64,000 nucleotides of DNA from Agromyces mariniharenae (GTDB lineage Bacteria; Actinomycetota; Actinomycetes; Actinomycetales; Microbacteriaceae): the NCBI RefSeq assembly GCF_008122505.1, contig NZ_VSSB01000001.1, forward strand, positions 1,410,891-1,474,890. Direction: 5' to 3'. Each line of letters opens with the position of its first letter. Within the stretch, counting starts at the first letter, position 1. Positions 44,728-52,098 of the stretch are shown here, piece after piece. Below the pieces are notes generated by a model, which had not been told where the DNA came from, did no database searches, and saw only the letters and a program-made list of their open reading frames with translations. The position numbers and the translations under genes are program-made.

Positions 44728-46241
44728 GTGCCATGTTCCGATCCCTCGCCAGCGCCGACTACCGAATCTGGTTCGTCGGCGCACTCGTCTCCAACATCGG
44801 CGCCTGGATGCAGGCCACCGCCCAGAACTGGGTGGTCCTCACCGAGCTCACCGCGAACGACGCGCTCGCCGTGGGCATCACCATGGCACTGCAGTTCGCC
44901 CCGCAGCTCCTGCTCGTGCCCATCACCGGCCTCATCGCCGACCGGTTCGAGCGGCGCAGGATCCTCATGGTCACCCAGAGCTGCCTCATGCTCCTCGGCC
45001 TGGCGCTCGGGCTCCTGCTCATCCTCGGCCACGCGGAGCTCTGGCACCTCTACGGCTTCGCCCTCGCGCTCGGCATCGTCAACGCGGTCGACACCCCGGC
45101 GCGCCAGACCTTCGTCGCCGACCTCGTCTCGGGCTCCGACATGTCCAACGCGGTCGCGCTCAACTCGGCGTCGTTCAACGCGGCGCGCATGATCGGCCCG
45201 GCCGTCGCGGGCCTGCTCATCGTGCTCGTCGGCTCGGGCTGGGTCTTCGTCATCAACGCCGCGACGTTCCTCGCGGTGCTCGTCGCACTCCGGCTGCTGC
45301 GCGACATGAAGCTGCGACGGATGCCGCGGGCGAGCTCTCCTGGCCAGTTCGTCGCCGGGTTCCGCTACGTCGCCGGCCGTCCCGACCTCGTGATCGTGTT
45401 CGTGATCGTCTTCATCATCGGCGCGTTCGGCATGAACTTCCCGATCTTCTCGTCGACCATGGCGGTCGAGTTCGGGCGCGGCGCCGGCGAGTACGGCCTC
45501 CTCAACTCGATCATCGCGATCGGCTCGCTCACGGGAGCGCTGCTCGCCGCCCGGCGCGAGCGAGCGCGAATGCGCGTGATCATCCTCGCGTCGGGGTTCT
45601 TCGGCGTCGCCGCACTGGTCGCGGCGCTCATGCCCACGTTCTGGACGTTCGCCGCCTCGACCATCCTCATCGGCTTCGGCGCGGTGACCATCCTCACGAC
45701 CGCGAACGGCTACGTGCAGACGACCACCGAGCCCGACCTCCGTGGGCGGGTCATGGCGTTGTACATGGCGATCCTCGTGGGCGGCACGCCCGTGGGCGCA
45801 CCCATCGTGGGCGCCGTCGCCGCGGAGTGGGGTCCGCGCTGGGCGCTCGGCGTGGCCGCGATCGCCGCGGGCGTCGCCGCGCTCATCGGCGTGGGCTGGC
45901 TCGTGTTCGCCCGCGGCATGCACCTGGCGCGGCATCCGCAGGTCAGGTGGCGGCCCGTGCTGCAGTTCGCGGATGCCCCGACGGCGGCCATCGCGGTCGT
46001 CCCGACGCGGCCCGTGCACGTCGTGCGCGCCGAGCCGCGGCCCGTGCCCGAGGACTTCTCCGAGCAGGTGGCGCTCACGTCGCCGATCGCGCTGCCGCGG
46101 CATCCGCACGCCGAGCGCGAGGCGTCGAACCACGCGTCGTCGCAGCACGACCCGTCGCGGCACGTCGCCGCCCCGCGGCATCCGCCGGCCCTACTCCGCG
46201 AGCTGTCCGCGGCGCCGGATGAGGTACGCCCGCTCGGCTGA
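44724..46241 (+). CDS. MFS exporter, EntS/MFS_3-like
   Basis: 505 aa with ~11-12 membrane segments. The start FRSLASADYRIWFVGALVSNIGAWMQATAQNWVV and PARQTFVADLV are typical of the MFS_3 exporter family (siderophore or drug export). GTG 44724 overlaps the marR stop and has GGGAGG 12 nt upstream; ATG 44733 is an alternative. The last ~100 residues are a hydrophilic His/Pro/Arg-rich tail. The 3' end overlaps the convergent sigma-factor gene by 51 bp, which is unusual and may explain the extended tail. Confidence 0.88.
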   Translation: MSAMFRSLASADYRIWFVGALVSNIGAWMQATAQNWVVLTELTANDALAVGITMALQFAPQLLLVPITGLIADRFERRRILMVTQSCLMLLGLALGLLLILGHAELWHLYGFALALGIVNAVDTPARQTFVADLVSGSDMSNAVALNSASFNAARMIGPAVAGLLIVLVGSGWVFVINAATFLAVLVALRLLRDMKLRRMPRASSPGQFVAGFRYVAGRPDLVIVFVIVFIIGAFGMNFPIFSSTMAVEFGRGAGEYGLLNSIIAIGSLTGALLAARRERARMRVIILASGFFGVAALVAALMPTFWTFAASTILIGFGAVTILTTANGYVQTTTEPDLRGRVMALYMAILVGGTPVGAPIVGAVAAEWGPRWALGVAAIAAGVAALIGVGWLVFARGMHLARHPQVRWRPVLQFADAPTAAIAVVPTRPVHVVRAEPRPVPEDFSEQVALTSPIALPRHPHAEREASNHASSQHDPSRHVAAPRHPPALLRELSAAPDEVRPLG

Positions 46242-47438
46242 GTTGCCGGCCAGCTCGATCGCCCGGTCGTAGGCCGCGCGGGCGTCGGCCGTGCGTTCGA
46301 GACGCCGCAGCAGGTCGCCGCGCGCTGCATGGAAGGCGTGGTACCCGTCGAGGGGCCCGCCGAGGCGATCGATCGCGTCGAGGCCGGCCGCGGGGCCGTC
46401 GAGCTCGGCGACCGCGATCGCCCGGTTCAGGGTCACGATCGGGCTCGGGTCGAGCGCGGCCAGCTGGTCGTAGAGGGCGACGACCTGCGACCAGTCGGTG
46501 TCGCGCGCATCGGGCACCGACGTGTGCACCGCGCTGATCGCGGCGAGCACCTGGTAGCGGCCGGGCACCGCGTCGCCCCGAGCGACGACGGCGAGGCGCT
46601 CGCGCACGATGGCGAGGCCCTCGGCGAGCATGGCCCGGTTCCACGTGCTTCGGTCCTGCTCGTCCAGCGTTACGAGTTCGCCCGACGCCGAGACCCGCGC
46701 CGCGGCCCTCGCTTCGGTGAGCAGCATGACCGCGAGGAGTCCGGCGACCTCGCCGTCGTCGGGCAGCAGGGAACGGACCAGCCGTGTCATCCGGATGGCC
46801 TCGGACGTGAGGTCCTGACGCACGGGATCGGACGCCTCGCCCGAGGCGAGGTATCCCTCGTTGAAGACGAGGTAGAGCACGGCCAGGACGCTCGCGACCC
46901 GGGCCGGCAGGTCCTCGGCCTCGGGCACCCGGTACGGGATCCGGGCGGCCGTGATCTTGCCCTTCGCGCGGGTGATGCGCTGGCCCATGGTGGTCTCCTG
47001 CACCAGGAACGCGTGGGCGATCTCGGGCACGGTGAGGCCGCCGACCATGCGCAGCGTCAGCGCCACGCGTGCCTCCATCGACAGCGAGGGGTGGCAGCAG
47101 GTGAAGAGCAGACGGAGCCGGTCGTCCTCGACCGCGCCGACCGGCTCGGGCGGGCTGTCGTCGCGGAGCAGGAGCGCCTCCTGCTGCTTCGAGGCTCGGC
47201 GCGCCTCCCGTCGCAGCCGATCGATCGCCTTGTGGTTGGCCGTCGTGGTGATCCAGGCGCCGGGATTCGGCGGCACGCCGTCGCGCGGCCACCGCTCGAC
47301 CGCGGTCGCGAAGGCCTCGGCGGCCATCTCCTCGGCCAGGTCGAGATCACCGAACCGGCGAGCCAGCGACGCCACGACGCGCGCCCACTCCTCCCGGTGG
47401 ACCCTTGTGATGGCCGCCTCGACCCTCGTCGAATCCAT
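46191..47438 (-). CDS. ECF sigma factor with long helical C-terminal extension (ECF42-like)
   Basis: 415 aa. Sigma region 2 is at residues ~10-80 (WARVVASLARRFGDLDLAEEMAAEAFATA...WITTTANHKAIDRLRR). Region 4 is at ~120-180 (LTLRMVGGLTVPEIAHAFLVQETTMGQRITRAKGKI). About 200 residues of TPR-like helices follow, including YLVFNEGYLASGEASDPVRQDL and ALYDQLAALDPSPIVTLNRAIAVAELDG. This matches the ECF group usually encoded next to a small YCII/DGPF protein; no such partner gene is in the neighbourhood. ATG 47438 is preferred over the longer frame because family sequence begins there. There is no obvious anti-sigma gene. Confidence 0.92.
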   Translation of the reverse strand: MDSTRVEAAITRVHREEWARVVASLARRFGDLDLAEEMAAEAFATAVERWPRDGVPPNPGAWITTTANHKAIDRLRREARRASKQQEALLLRDDSPPEPVGAVEDDRLRLLFTCCHPSLSMEARVALTLRMVGGLTVPEIAHAFLVQETTMGQRITRAKGKITAARIPYRVPEAEDLPARVASVLAVLYLVFNEGYLASGEASDPVRQDLTSEAIRMTRLVRSLLPDDGEVAGLLAVMLLTEARAAARVSASGELVTLDEQDRSTWNRAMLAEGLAIVRERLAVVARGDAVPGRYQVLAAISAVHTSVPDARDTDWSQVVALYDQLAALDPSPIVTLNRAIAVAELDGPAAGLDAIDRLGGPLDGYHAFHAARGDLLRRLERTADARAAYDRAIELAGNSAERAYLIRRRGQLAE

Positions 47439-47592
47439 CAGCCCAGACTGCCCGAGATCGGGCCGCGATGTGGCGACCCCCTTGACTCGCACGGCGACAC
47501 ATGCTCAGGGTAGACGGGTCGGCGTACCACGATTCCGCCGGCCGCCCGGAACGCACCCACGTCCCGGTACTGCAACGAAGCAGGGAGAACCC

Positions 47593-49233
47593 GTGAAGAA
47601 GCACACCAGAGTCGCGGTGGGGATCGCGTCGGCCACGGCCGCCATCACCCTCGCCGCAACCGGCACCGCGTACGCAGCCGTGCCGACCGACACGAGCGCG
47701 CTGCGCAACGCCGTGAACGCCGACGAGATCATGCAGCAGCTCGAAGGCCTCCAGCAGATCGCCGACGCCAACGGCGGCACGCGGGCGAGCGGCACCCCCG
47801 GTTACGACGAGTCCATCGAGTTCATCCAGACCCAGCTCGAGGCCGTCGGCTACGAGGTGACCGTCCAGCCCTTCGAATTCAACTCGTTCCGCGAGCTGTC
47901 CGACCCCGTGTTCCAGCAGGTCTCGCCGAATCCCACCGACTACGTGCAGGGTGAGGACTTCTTCACGGCCGAGTACTCCGGCAGCGGCAACGTGACCGCC
48001 CCGCTCGAAGCCGTCGACCTCGTGCTGCCGCCCGGTGCGGCCGCCAGCACGTCGAACAGCGGCTGCGAGCCCGAGGACTTCGCGGGCTTCACCATCGGCA
48101 ATATCGCACTGGTCCAGCGCGGCACGTGCGACTTCTCGGTGAAGGCGCACAACGCGGCCGAGGCCGGTGCCGCGGGCGTCATCATCTTCAACGAGGGCCA
48201 GGAGGGGCGCCAGGAGACGCTCAACCCGACGCTCGGCGACCAGTTCAGCGACGACCTGCCGGTGATCGGCACGTCGTTCGCCATCGGCAACGACCTCGCG
48301 GCGCTGCTCGAGCAGGGCGAGGTGGTCATCCACCTCGAGACCGAGACGGAGATCGAGCTCGACGTGCCGACCGCCAACCTCATCGCCGAGACGCCGACCG
48401 GTCGCGACGACCGCGTGGTGATGGCCGGCGCCCACCTCGACTCCGTCCCAGACGGCCCCGGCATCAACGACAACGGATCGGGTTCGGCCACCCTGCTCGA
48501 GACCGCGCTGCAGATGGCGGAGCTCGACATCGCGCCGCGCAACACCGTGCGCTTCGCGTGGTGGGGCGCCGAGGAGGCCGGCCTCGTCGGCTCGCAGTTC
48601 TACGTCGACTCGCTGAGCAAGAAGCAGGCGCAGCAGATCCAGCTGTACCTCAACTTCGACATGATCGGTTCGCCGAACTACGGGCGCTTCGTCTACGACG
48701 GCAGTGGCGACGCGTTCGGGATCAAGGGCCCGACCGGCAGCGGCAACATCGAGCGGGTCTTCGAGGAGTACTTCGCCTCGCAGGAGCTCGCCTCGGAGCC
48801 GACGGCCTTCGACGGTCGCTCGGACTACGACGCGTTCATCACCCGCGGCATCCCGGCCGGCGGCCTGTTCACCGGGGCCGAGGACGCCAAGGAGGCCGAC
48901 GAGGTGGCCCTGTACGGCGGTCTCTCGACCTTCGAGGGCGCACCGGTGTCGTACGACCCGTGCTACCACCAGGCCTGCGACAGCATGGACCCGATCGATG
49001 ACGGCGCCGACGCCGAGCTCTACGAGGCACTGAACGACGCCTACGACGGCGCGCTCGAGTGGAACGGCACGATCACCAACGTCAACCAGACCGGACTCGA
49101 GGAGATGGCGGACGCCACGGCGCACGCGATCCTCACGTTCGCGATGTCGACGAGCTCGGTGAGCGGCACGGCGAAGGCCTCGCCGACCGCGATGGAGCAC
49201 GGCGAGCGGATGGGCGCGCACTTCCGGCGCTGA
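47593..49233 (+). CDS. Secreted M28 aminopeptidase with PA domain
   Basis: 546 aa. The signal peptide ends near AYA-AV (residue ~28). A protease-associated (PA) domain is inserted at ~110-240 (IALVQRGTCDFSVKAHNAAEAGAAGVIIFNEG). The M28 zinc site is: His-Asp in AGAHLDSVPDGPGINDNGSG, Glu-Glu in WWGAEEAGLVGS, Asp in FDMIGSPNY, and His in CYHQACDSM. It is likely an extracellular aminopeptidase supplying amino acids. GTG 47593 has GGGAG 5 nt upstream. It is divergent from the sigma-factor gene and followed by a strong hairpin. Confidence 0.93.
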   Translation: MKKHTRVAVGIASATAAITLAATGTAYAAVPTDTSALRNAVNADEIMQQLEGLQQIADANGGTRASGTPGYDESIEFIQTQLEAVGYEVTVQPFEFNSFRELSDPVFQQVSPNPTDYVQGEDFFTAEYSGSGNVTAPLEAVDLVLPPGAAASTSNSGCEPEDFAGFTIGNIALVQRGTCDFSVKAHNAAEAGAAGVIIFNEGQEGRQETLNPTLGDQFSDDLPVIGTSFAIGNDLAALLEQGEVVIHLETETEIELDVPTANLIAETPTGRDDRVVMAGAHLDSVPDGPGINDNGSGSATLLETALQMAELDIAPRNTVRFAWWGAEEAGLVGSQFYVDSLSKKQAQQIQLYLNFDMIGSPNYGRFVYDGSGDAFGIKGPTGSGNIERVFEEYFASQELASEPTAFDGRSDYDAFITRGIPAGGLFTGAEDAKEADEVALYGGLSTFEGAPVSYDPCYHQACDSMDPIDDGADAELYEALNDAYDGALEWNGTITNVNQTGLEEMADATAHAILTFAMSTSSVSGTAKASPTAMEHGERMGAHFRR

Positions 49234-49250
49234 TCCCCTCCCACCATCGG

Positions 49251-49283
49251 TCGGCCTCCCGCGCCCCGCGCGCGGGAGGCCGA
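49251..49283. terminator. Terminator of the M28 peptidase gene
   Basis: TCGGCCTCCCGCG (49251-49263), 7-nt loop, CGCGGGAGGCCGA (49271-49283): a perfect 13-bp stem 17 bp after the stop. No T-run. Confidence 0.82.
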
Positions 49284-49383
49284 TCCGTGCCGCAGCGGTG
49301 CTCGATGCCGCGCAGCCCGGATGCCACGCGGGCGCGGCGCGTGATGCGGCGACGCACACGGCCGCTCGCGGCATCCGCGGCGT

Positions 49384-49389
49384 TACGCT
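49384..49389 (+). promoter_or_regulatory. -10 element upstream of the alditol oxidase gene
   Basis: TACGCT, with an ATG 7 nt downstream at 49397 that is in frame with the oxidase and would add 18 residues. Because GAGGAGGAG serves ATG 49451, this may instead start a 54-nt leader. Confidence 0.4.
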
Positions 49390-49450
49390 GGCACGCATGT
49401 GCCGCGGGCCCACAGGCCGGCGACCGCCGCGTGACGAGGAGGAGCGACAC

Positions 49451-50707
49451 ATGACGGAACGCAACTGGGCGGGGACCTACGCCTACCGTGCGCCCATCGT
49501 TCAGGCCGGCACGATCGAGGACGTGCAGGCGCTCGTGCGGGCGGGCGGGCGGATCCGAGCGCTCGGCACCCGGCACTCGTTCAACGACCTCCCCGACACC
49601 GACGGCACGCTCGTGTCGGTCACCGGCATCGCCCCGGAGTTCGTGCTCGACGAGGAGGCGCGCACCGTCGAGGTGGGCGCGGGCACGCGGTACGGCATCC
49701 TCGCCCGCTGGCTGCACGAGCGCGGCTGGGCGCTGCACAACCTCGGCTCGCTGCCGCACATCTCGGTCGGCGGCGCCACGGCCACCGGCACGCACGGCTC
49801 GGGCGACCGGAACGGCGTGCTCACGACGGCGATCCGCGCGATCGAGTACGTCGACGCGACCGGCGAGCGCGTCAGGGTCGCGATCGGCGAGGCCGACTTC
49901 GCGGGCCGGGCGGTCGGGCTCGGCGCCTACGGGATCATCGTCCGGCTGACGCTCGCCGTGCAGCCCGCGTACCGCGTGCGCCAGGACGTGTACACCGACC
50001 TGCGCTGGGATGCCGCGCTCGAGGACCTCCCCGCGATGACCGGCGCCGGCTACAGCGTGAGCCTCTTCACTCGGTGGGGCGGTGATGCAGCCGGCCAGCT
50101 GTGGGTCAAGACGCGCCTGGACCGCGACGACGCCCCGGTGGTCGACGACGTGCTCGGCGCTCGCCGGCTGCTGACCTCGGCGAACTCGATCGGCGACGCG
50201 ATCGCCGACAACCTGACGGAGCAGGGCGGGGTGCCCGGCCCGTGGCTCGAGCGCCTGCCGCACTTCCGCCTCGACGCGACGCCGTCGAACGGCGACGAGA
50301 TCCAGAGCGAGTACTTCGTGGCGCCGGCCGACGCGCCCGACGCGCTGCGCGCCGTGCGCACGCTCGCCGACCGCATCGCGCCGCACCTGCTCGTGAGCGA
50401 GCTGCGCACGGCGGCACCCGACGACCTGTGGCTGAGCGGCGCCTACGAGCGCGGCCTGTTCGCGATCCACTTCACGTGGGCCAACCAGCCCGCGGCGGTG
50501 CTCGGCGTGCTGCCCGAGATCGAGTCGGCGCTGGCGGACTTCGCCGTGCGCCCGCACTGGGGCAAGGTGCACACGCTCGACCGCGAGGACCTCGAGCGCA
50601 CGGTCCCCCGGCTCGCCGACGCACGCGCGCTGTTCGAGCGGCTCGATCCCGAGGGCGTGTTCACGAACGCCCACCTCGAGCGCGTGGGGGTGCGGGAGGC
50701 GCGCTGA
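49451..50707 (+). CDS. aldO: FAD-linked alditol/xylitol oxidase
   Basis: 418 aa, the same length as Streptomyces coelicolor AldO, which it resembles throughout. The start is NWAGTYAYRAP, and RHSFNDLPDTDG carries the His (about residue 42) that binds FAD covalently in AldO. GSLPHISVGGATATGTHGSG is the FAD-binding PCMH segment, YSVSLFTRW is conserved, and the C-terminal ALO-type block is HWGKVHT...ADARALFERLDPEG. It oxidises terminal hydroxyls of polyols to aldehydes, making H2O2. ATG 49451 has GAGGAGGAG upstream; a leaderless in-frame ATG 49397 is an alternative. Monocistronic by appearance. Confidence 0.85.
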   Translation: MTERNWAGTYAYRAPIVQAGTIEDVQALVRAGGRIRALGTRHSFNDLPDTDGTLVSVTGIAPEFVLDEEARTVEVGAGTRYGILARWLHERGWALHNLGSLPHISVGGATATGTHGSGDRNGVLTTAIRAIEYVDATGERVRVAIGEADFAGRAVGLGAYGIIVRLTLAVQPAYRVRQDVYTDLRWDAALEDLPAMTGAGYSVSLFTRWGGDAAGQLWVKTRLDRDDAPVVDDVLGARRLLTSANSIGDAIADNLTEQGGVPGPWLERLPHFRLDATPSNGDEIQSEYFVAPADAPDALRAVRTLADRIAPHLLVSELRTAAPDDLWLSGAYERGLFAIHFTWANQPAAVLGVLPEIESALADFAVRPHWGKVHTLDREDLERTVPRLADARALFERLDPEGVFTNAHLERVGVREAR

Positions 50708-50798
50708 CGCGGCATCCGCGCCCCGGACGCCCTCGAGGCGAACCGCGACTCCTGAGCGTCACGACGCCTTGAGGACCTCGACGACGGCTGAACAACCC

Positions 50799-50918
50799 GC
50801 GACTCCTGGATGCAAGGACGTCTTGGGCTCCTGAAAGCAAGGACATCCTGGCGCCGTGCACGCCGTCCTTGCTTCCAGGAGCACGGACGGGCCGCCCGTC
50901 CTTGCTTTCAGGAGTCGC
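50799..50918. repeat. Nested inverted repeat with four copies of a ~19-bp word
   Basis: The outer arms are 50799-50820 and 50897-50918 (22 bp, two mismatches; core CTCCTGAAAGCAAGGACG). The inner arms are 50827-50844 and 50865-50882 (18 bp, one mismatch) and share the same core. So two direct copies are followed by two inverted copies. A partial fifth copy (GCGACTCCTGAGCG) is at 50746-50759. It lies between alditol oxidase and a convergent LacI gene; no frame is supported here. Confidence 0.85.
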
Positions 50919-50987
50919 AGAGCGACACGCCCGTCGATGGATCCTCGTCGGGATCCGCCGGACGACCGCAGACGACGCGGACGTCGG

Positions 50988-52001
50988 CTACGCGCGCACC
51001 CGCGTCGAGTCGCGCACCACGAGCTCGGGCTGGAACACCACCTGCTCCGCGGTGAACCCCTCGCCCCTCGCCGCCTCCTTGAGCAGCAGGTCGACGGCCG
51101 TGTAGCCGATGAGGGACGCGGGCTGCCGGATCGACGACAGCGGCACCACGGCGGCCGACGCGAAGTCGATGTCGTCGTAGCCGATGAGGGCGACGTCGTC
51201 GGGCACGCGCACCGAGCCGAGCATGTTGAGCGCCTGCAGCACGCCCATGGCGAGCAGGTCGTTCGCCGCGAAGACCGCGTCGGGGCGCTCGCCGGCCGGC
51301 CGCTCGCGGATCGCCTCGCCGGCCGCTCGGCCCTCGAGCACGGTGAGCGACTCGGTCTCGATCACCTCGAGCGTCGCGTCGGGCTCGGCCTCGACCGCGC
51401 GACGCGCGCCCTCGAGTCGGTCGGCCACCTGGCGGATGGTGATCGGCCCGCCGACGAACGCGATGCGCCGGCGCCCGGTCTCGATGAGGTGGCGTACGGC
51501 GAGCTCACCGCCCACGACATCGTCGACCGAAACGGACGAGAGGGTGCGGTCCTCGGAGACGCGGTCGACGAGCACGACGGGCGTGTCCCGGCCGCGCAGT
51601 CGCTGCAGCCGCGTCTCGTCGTCGCCGAGCGGCGAGATGAGCACGCCGTGCACGCGCTGCTCCTCGAAGAGGTCGAGGTACGCGCGCTCGCGGTCGACGT
51701 TCTCGTCGCTGTTGCCGAGCAGGATGGTCATGCTGTCCTCGGCCGCCCGGTCCTCGGCGCCGCGCGCGACGTCGGTGAAGAACGGGTTGCGCACGTCGAG
51801 CACCACGAGCCCGATGCTGCGGCTGCGCCCCGCCCGCAGCTGCCGTGCAGCGTCGTTGCGCACGAACCCGAGCTCGTCGATCGCCGCCATGACGCGCGCG
51901 ACGGTGTCGGGCGCGACCTTCTCGGGCCGGTTGAGCACGTTCGAGACCGTGCCCACCGACACGGATGCCGCGGCCGCCACGTCGCGGACACTCACTGCCA
52001 T
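50988..52001 (-). CDS. LacI-family regulator, downstream end of rhamnoside transport unit
   Basis: 337 aa. The N-terminal HTH is VSVRDVAAAASVSVGTVSNVLNRPEKV, followed by hinge helix NDAARQLRAGRSRSIGLV and the sugar-binding-like domain (GLVVLDVRNPFFTDVARG, GYDDIDFASAAVVPLSSIRQP). ATG 52001 has GGGGAGG 6 nt upstream; the longer frame has no such site. It follows the GH78-like gene by 97 bp on the same strand, and a GAAACGTTCG-type LacI site lies just ahead of it, so it may be autoregulated. It is one of two LacI genes flanking the transport operon. Confidence 0.92.
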   Translation of the reverse strand: MAVSVRDVAAAASVSVGTVSNVLNRPEKVAPDTVARVMAAIDELGFVRNDAARQLRAGRSRSIGLVVLDVRNPFFTDVARGAEDRAAEDSMTILLGNSDENVDRERAYLDLFEEQRVHGVLISPLGDDETRLQRLRGRDTPVVLVDRVSEDRTLSSVSVDDVVGGELAVRHLIETGRRRIAFVGGPITIRQVADRLEGARRAVEAEPDATLEVIETESLTVLEGRAAGEAIRERPAGERPDAVFAANDLLAMGVLQALNMLGSVRVPDDVALIGYDDIDFASAAVVPLSSIRQPASLIGYTAVDLLLKEAARGEGFTAEQVVFQPELVVRDSTRVRA

Positions 52002-52085
52002 CTGCTGCCTCCCCTGGCGGCTCGCACGCGCGGACCCGCCCAAGCCATGATCGCAGCCCGTCCACCCCCGACGAGCCGATCCGAA

Positions 52086-52098
52086 TGAAACGTTCGCA
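52086..52098. promoter_or_regulatory. LacI-type site upstream of the regulator gene at 52001
   Basis: TGAAACGTTCGCA has the LacI-family core GAAACGTTCG and resembles the TGAAACGATT sites of the rhamnose region. It is placed between the GH78-like stop and the regulator, about 85 bp from the regulator start. Confidence 0.4.

Noticed and set aside
49397..49450. 18-codon N-terminal extension of the alditol oxidase from ATG 49397
   Set aside because: A -10 sits 7 nt upstream, but ATG 49451 has an excellent SD and family N-termini begin there; unresolved but less likely.
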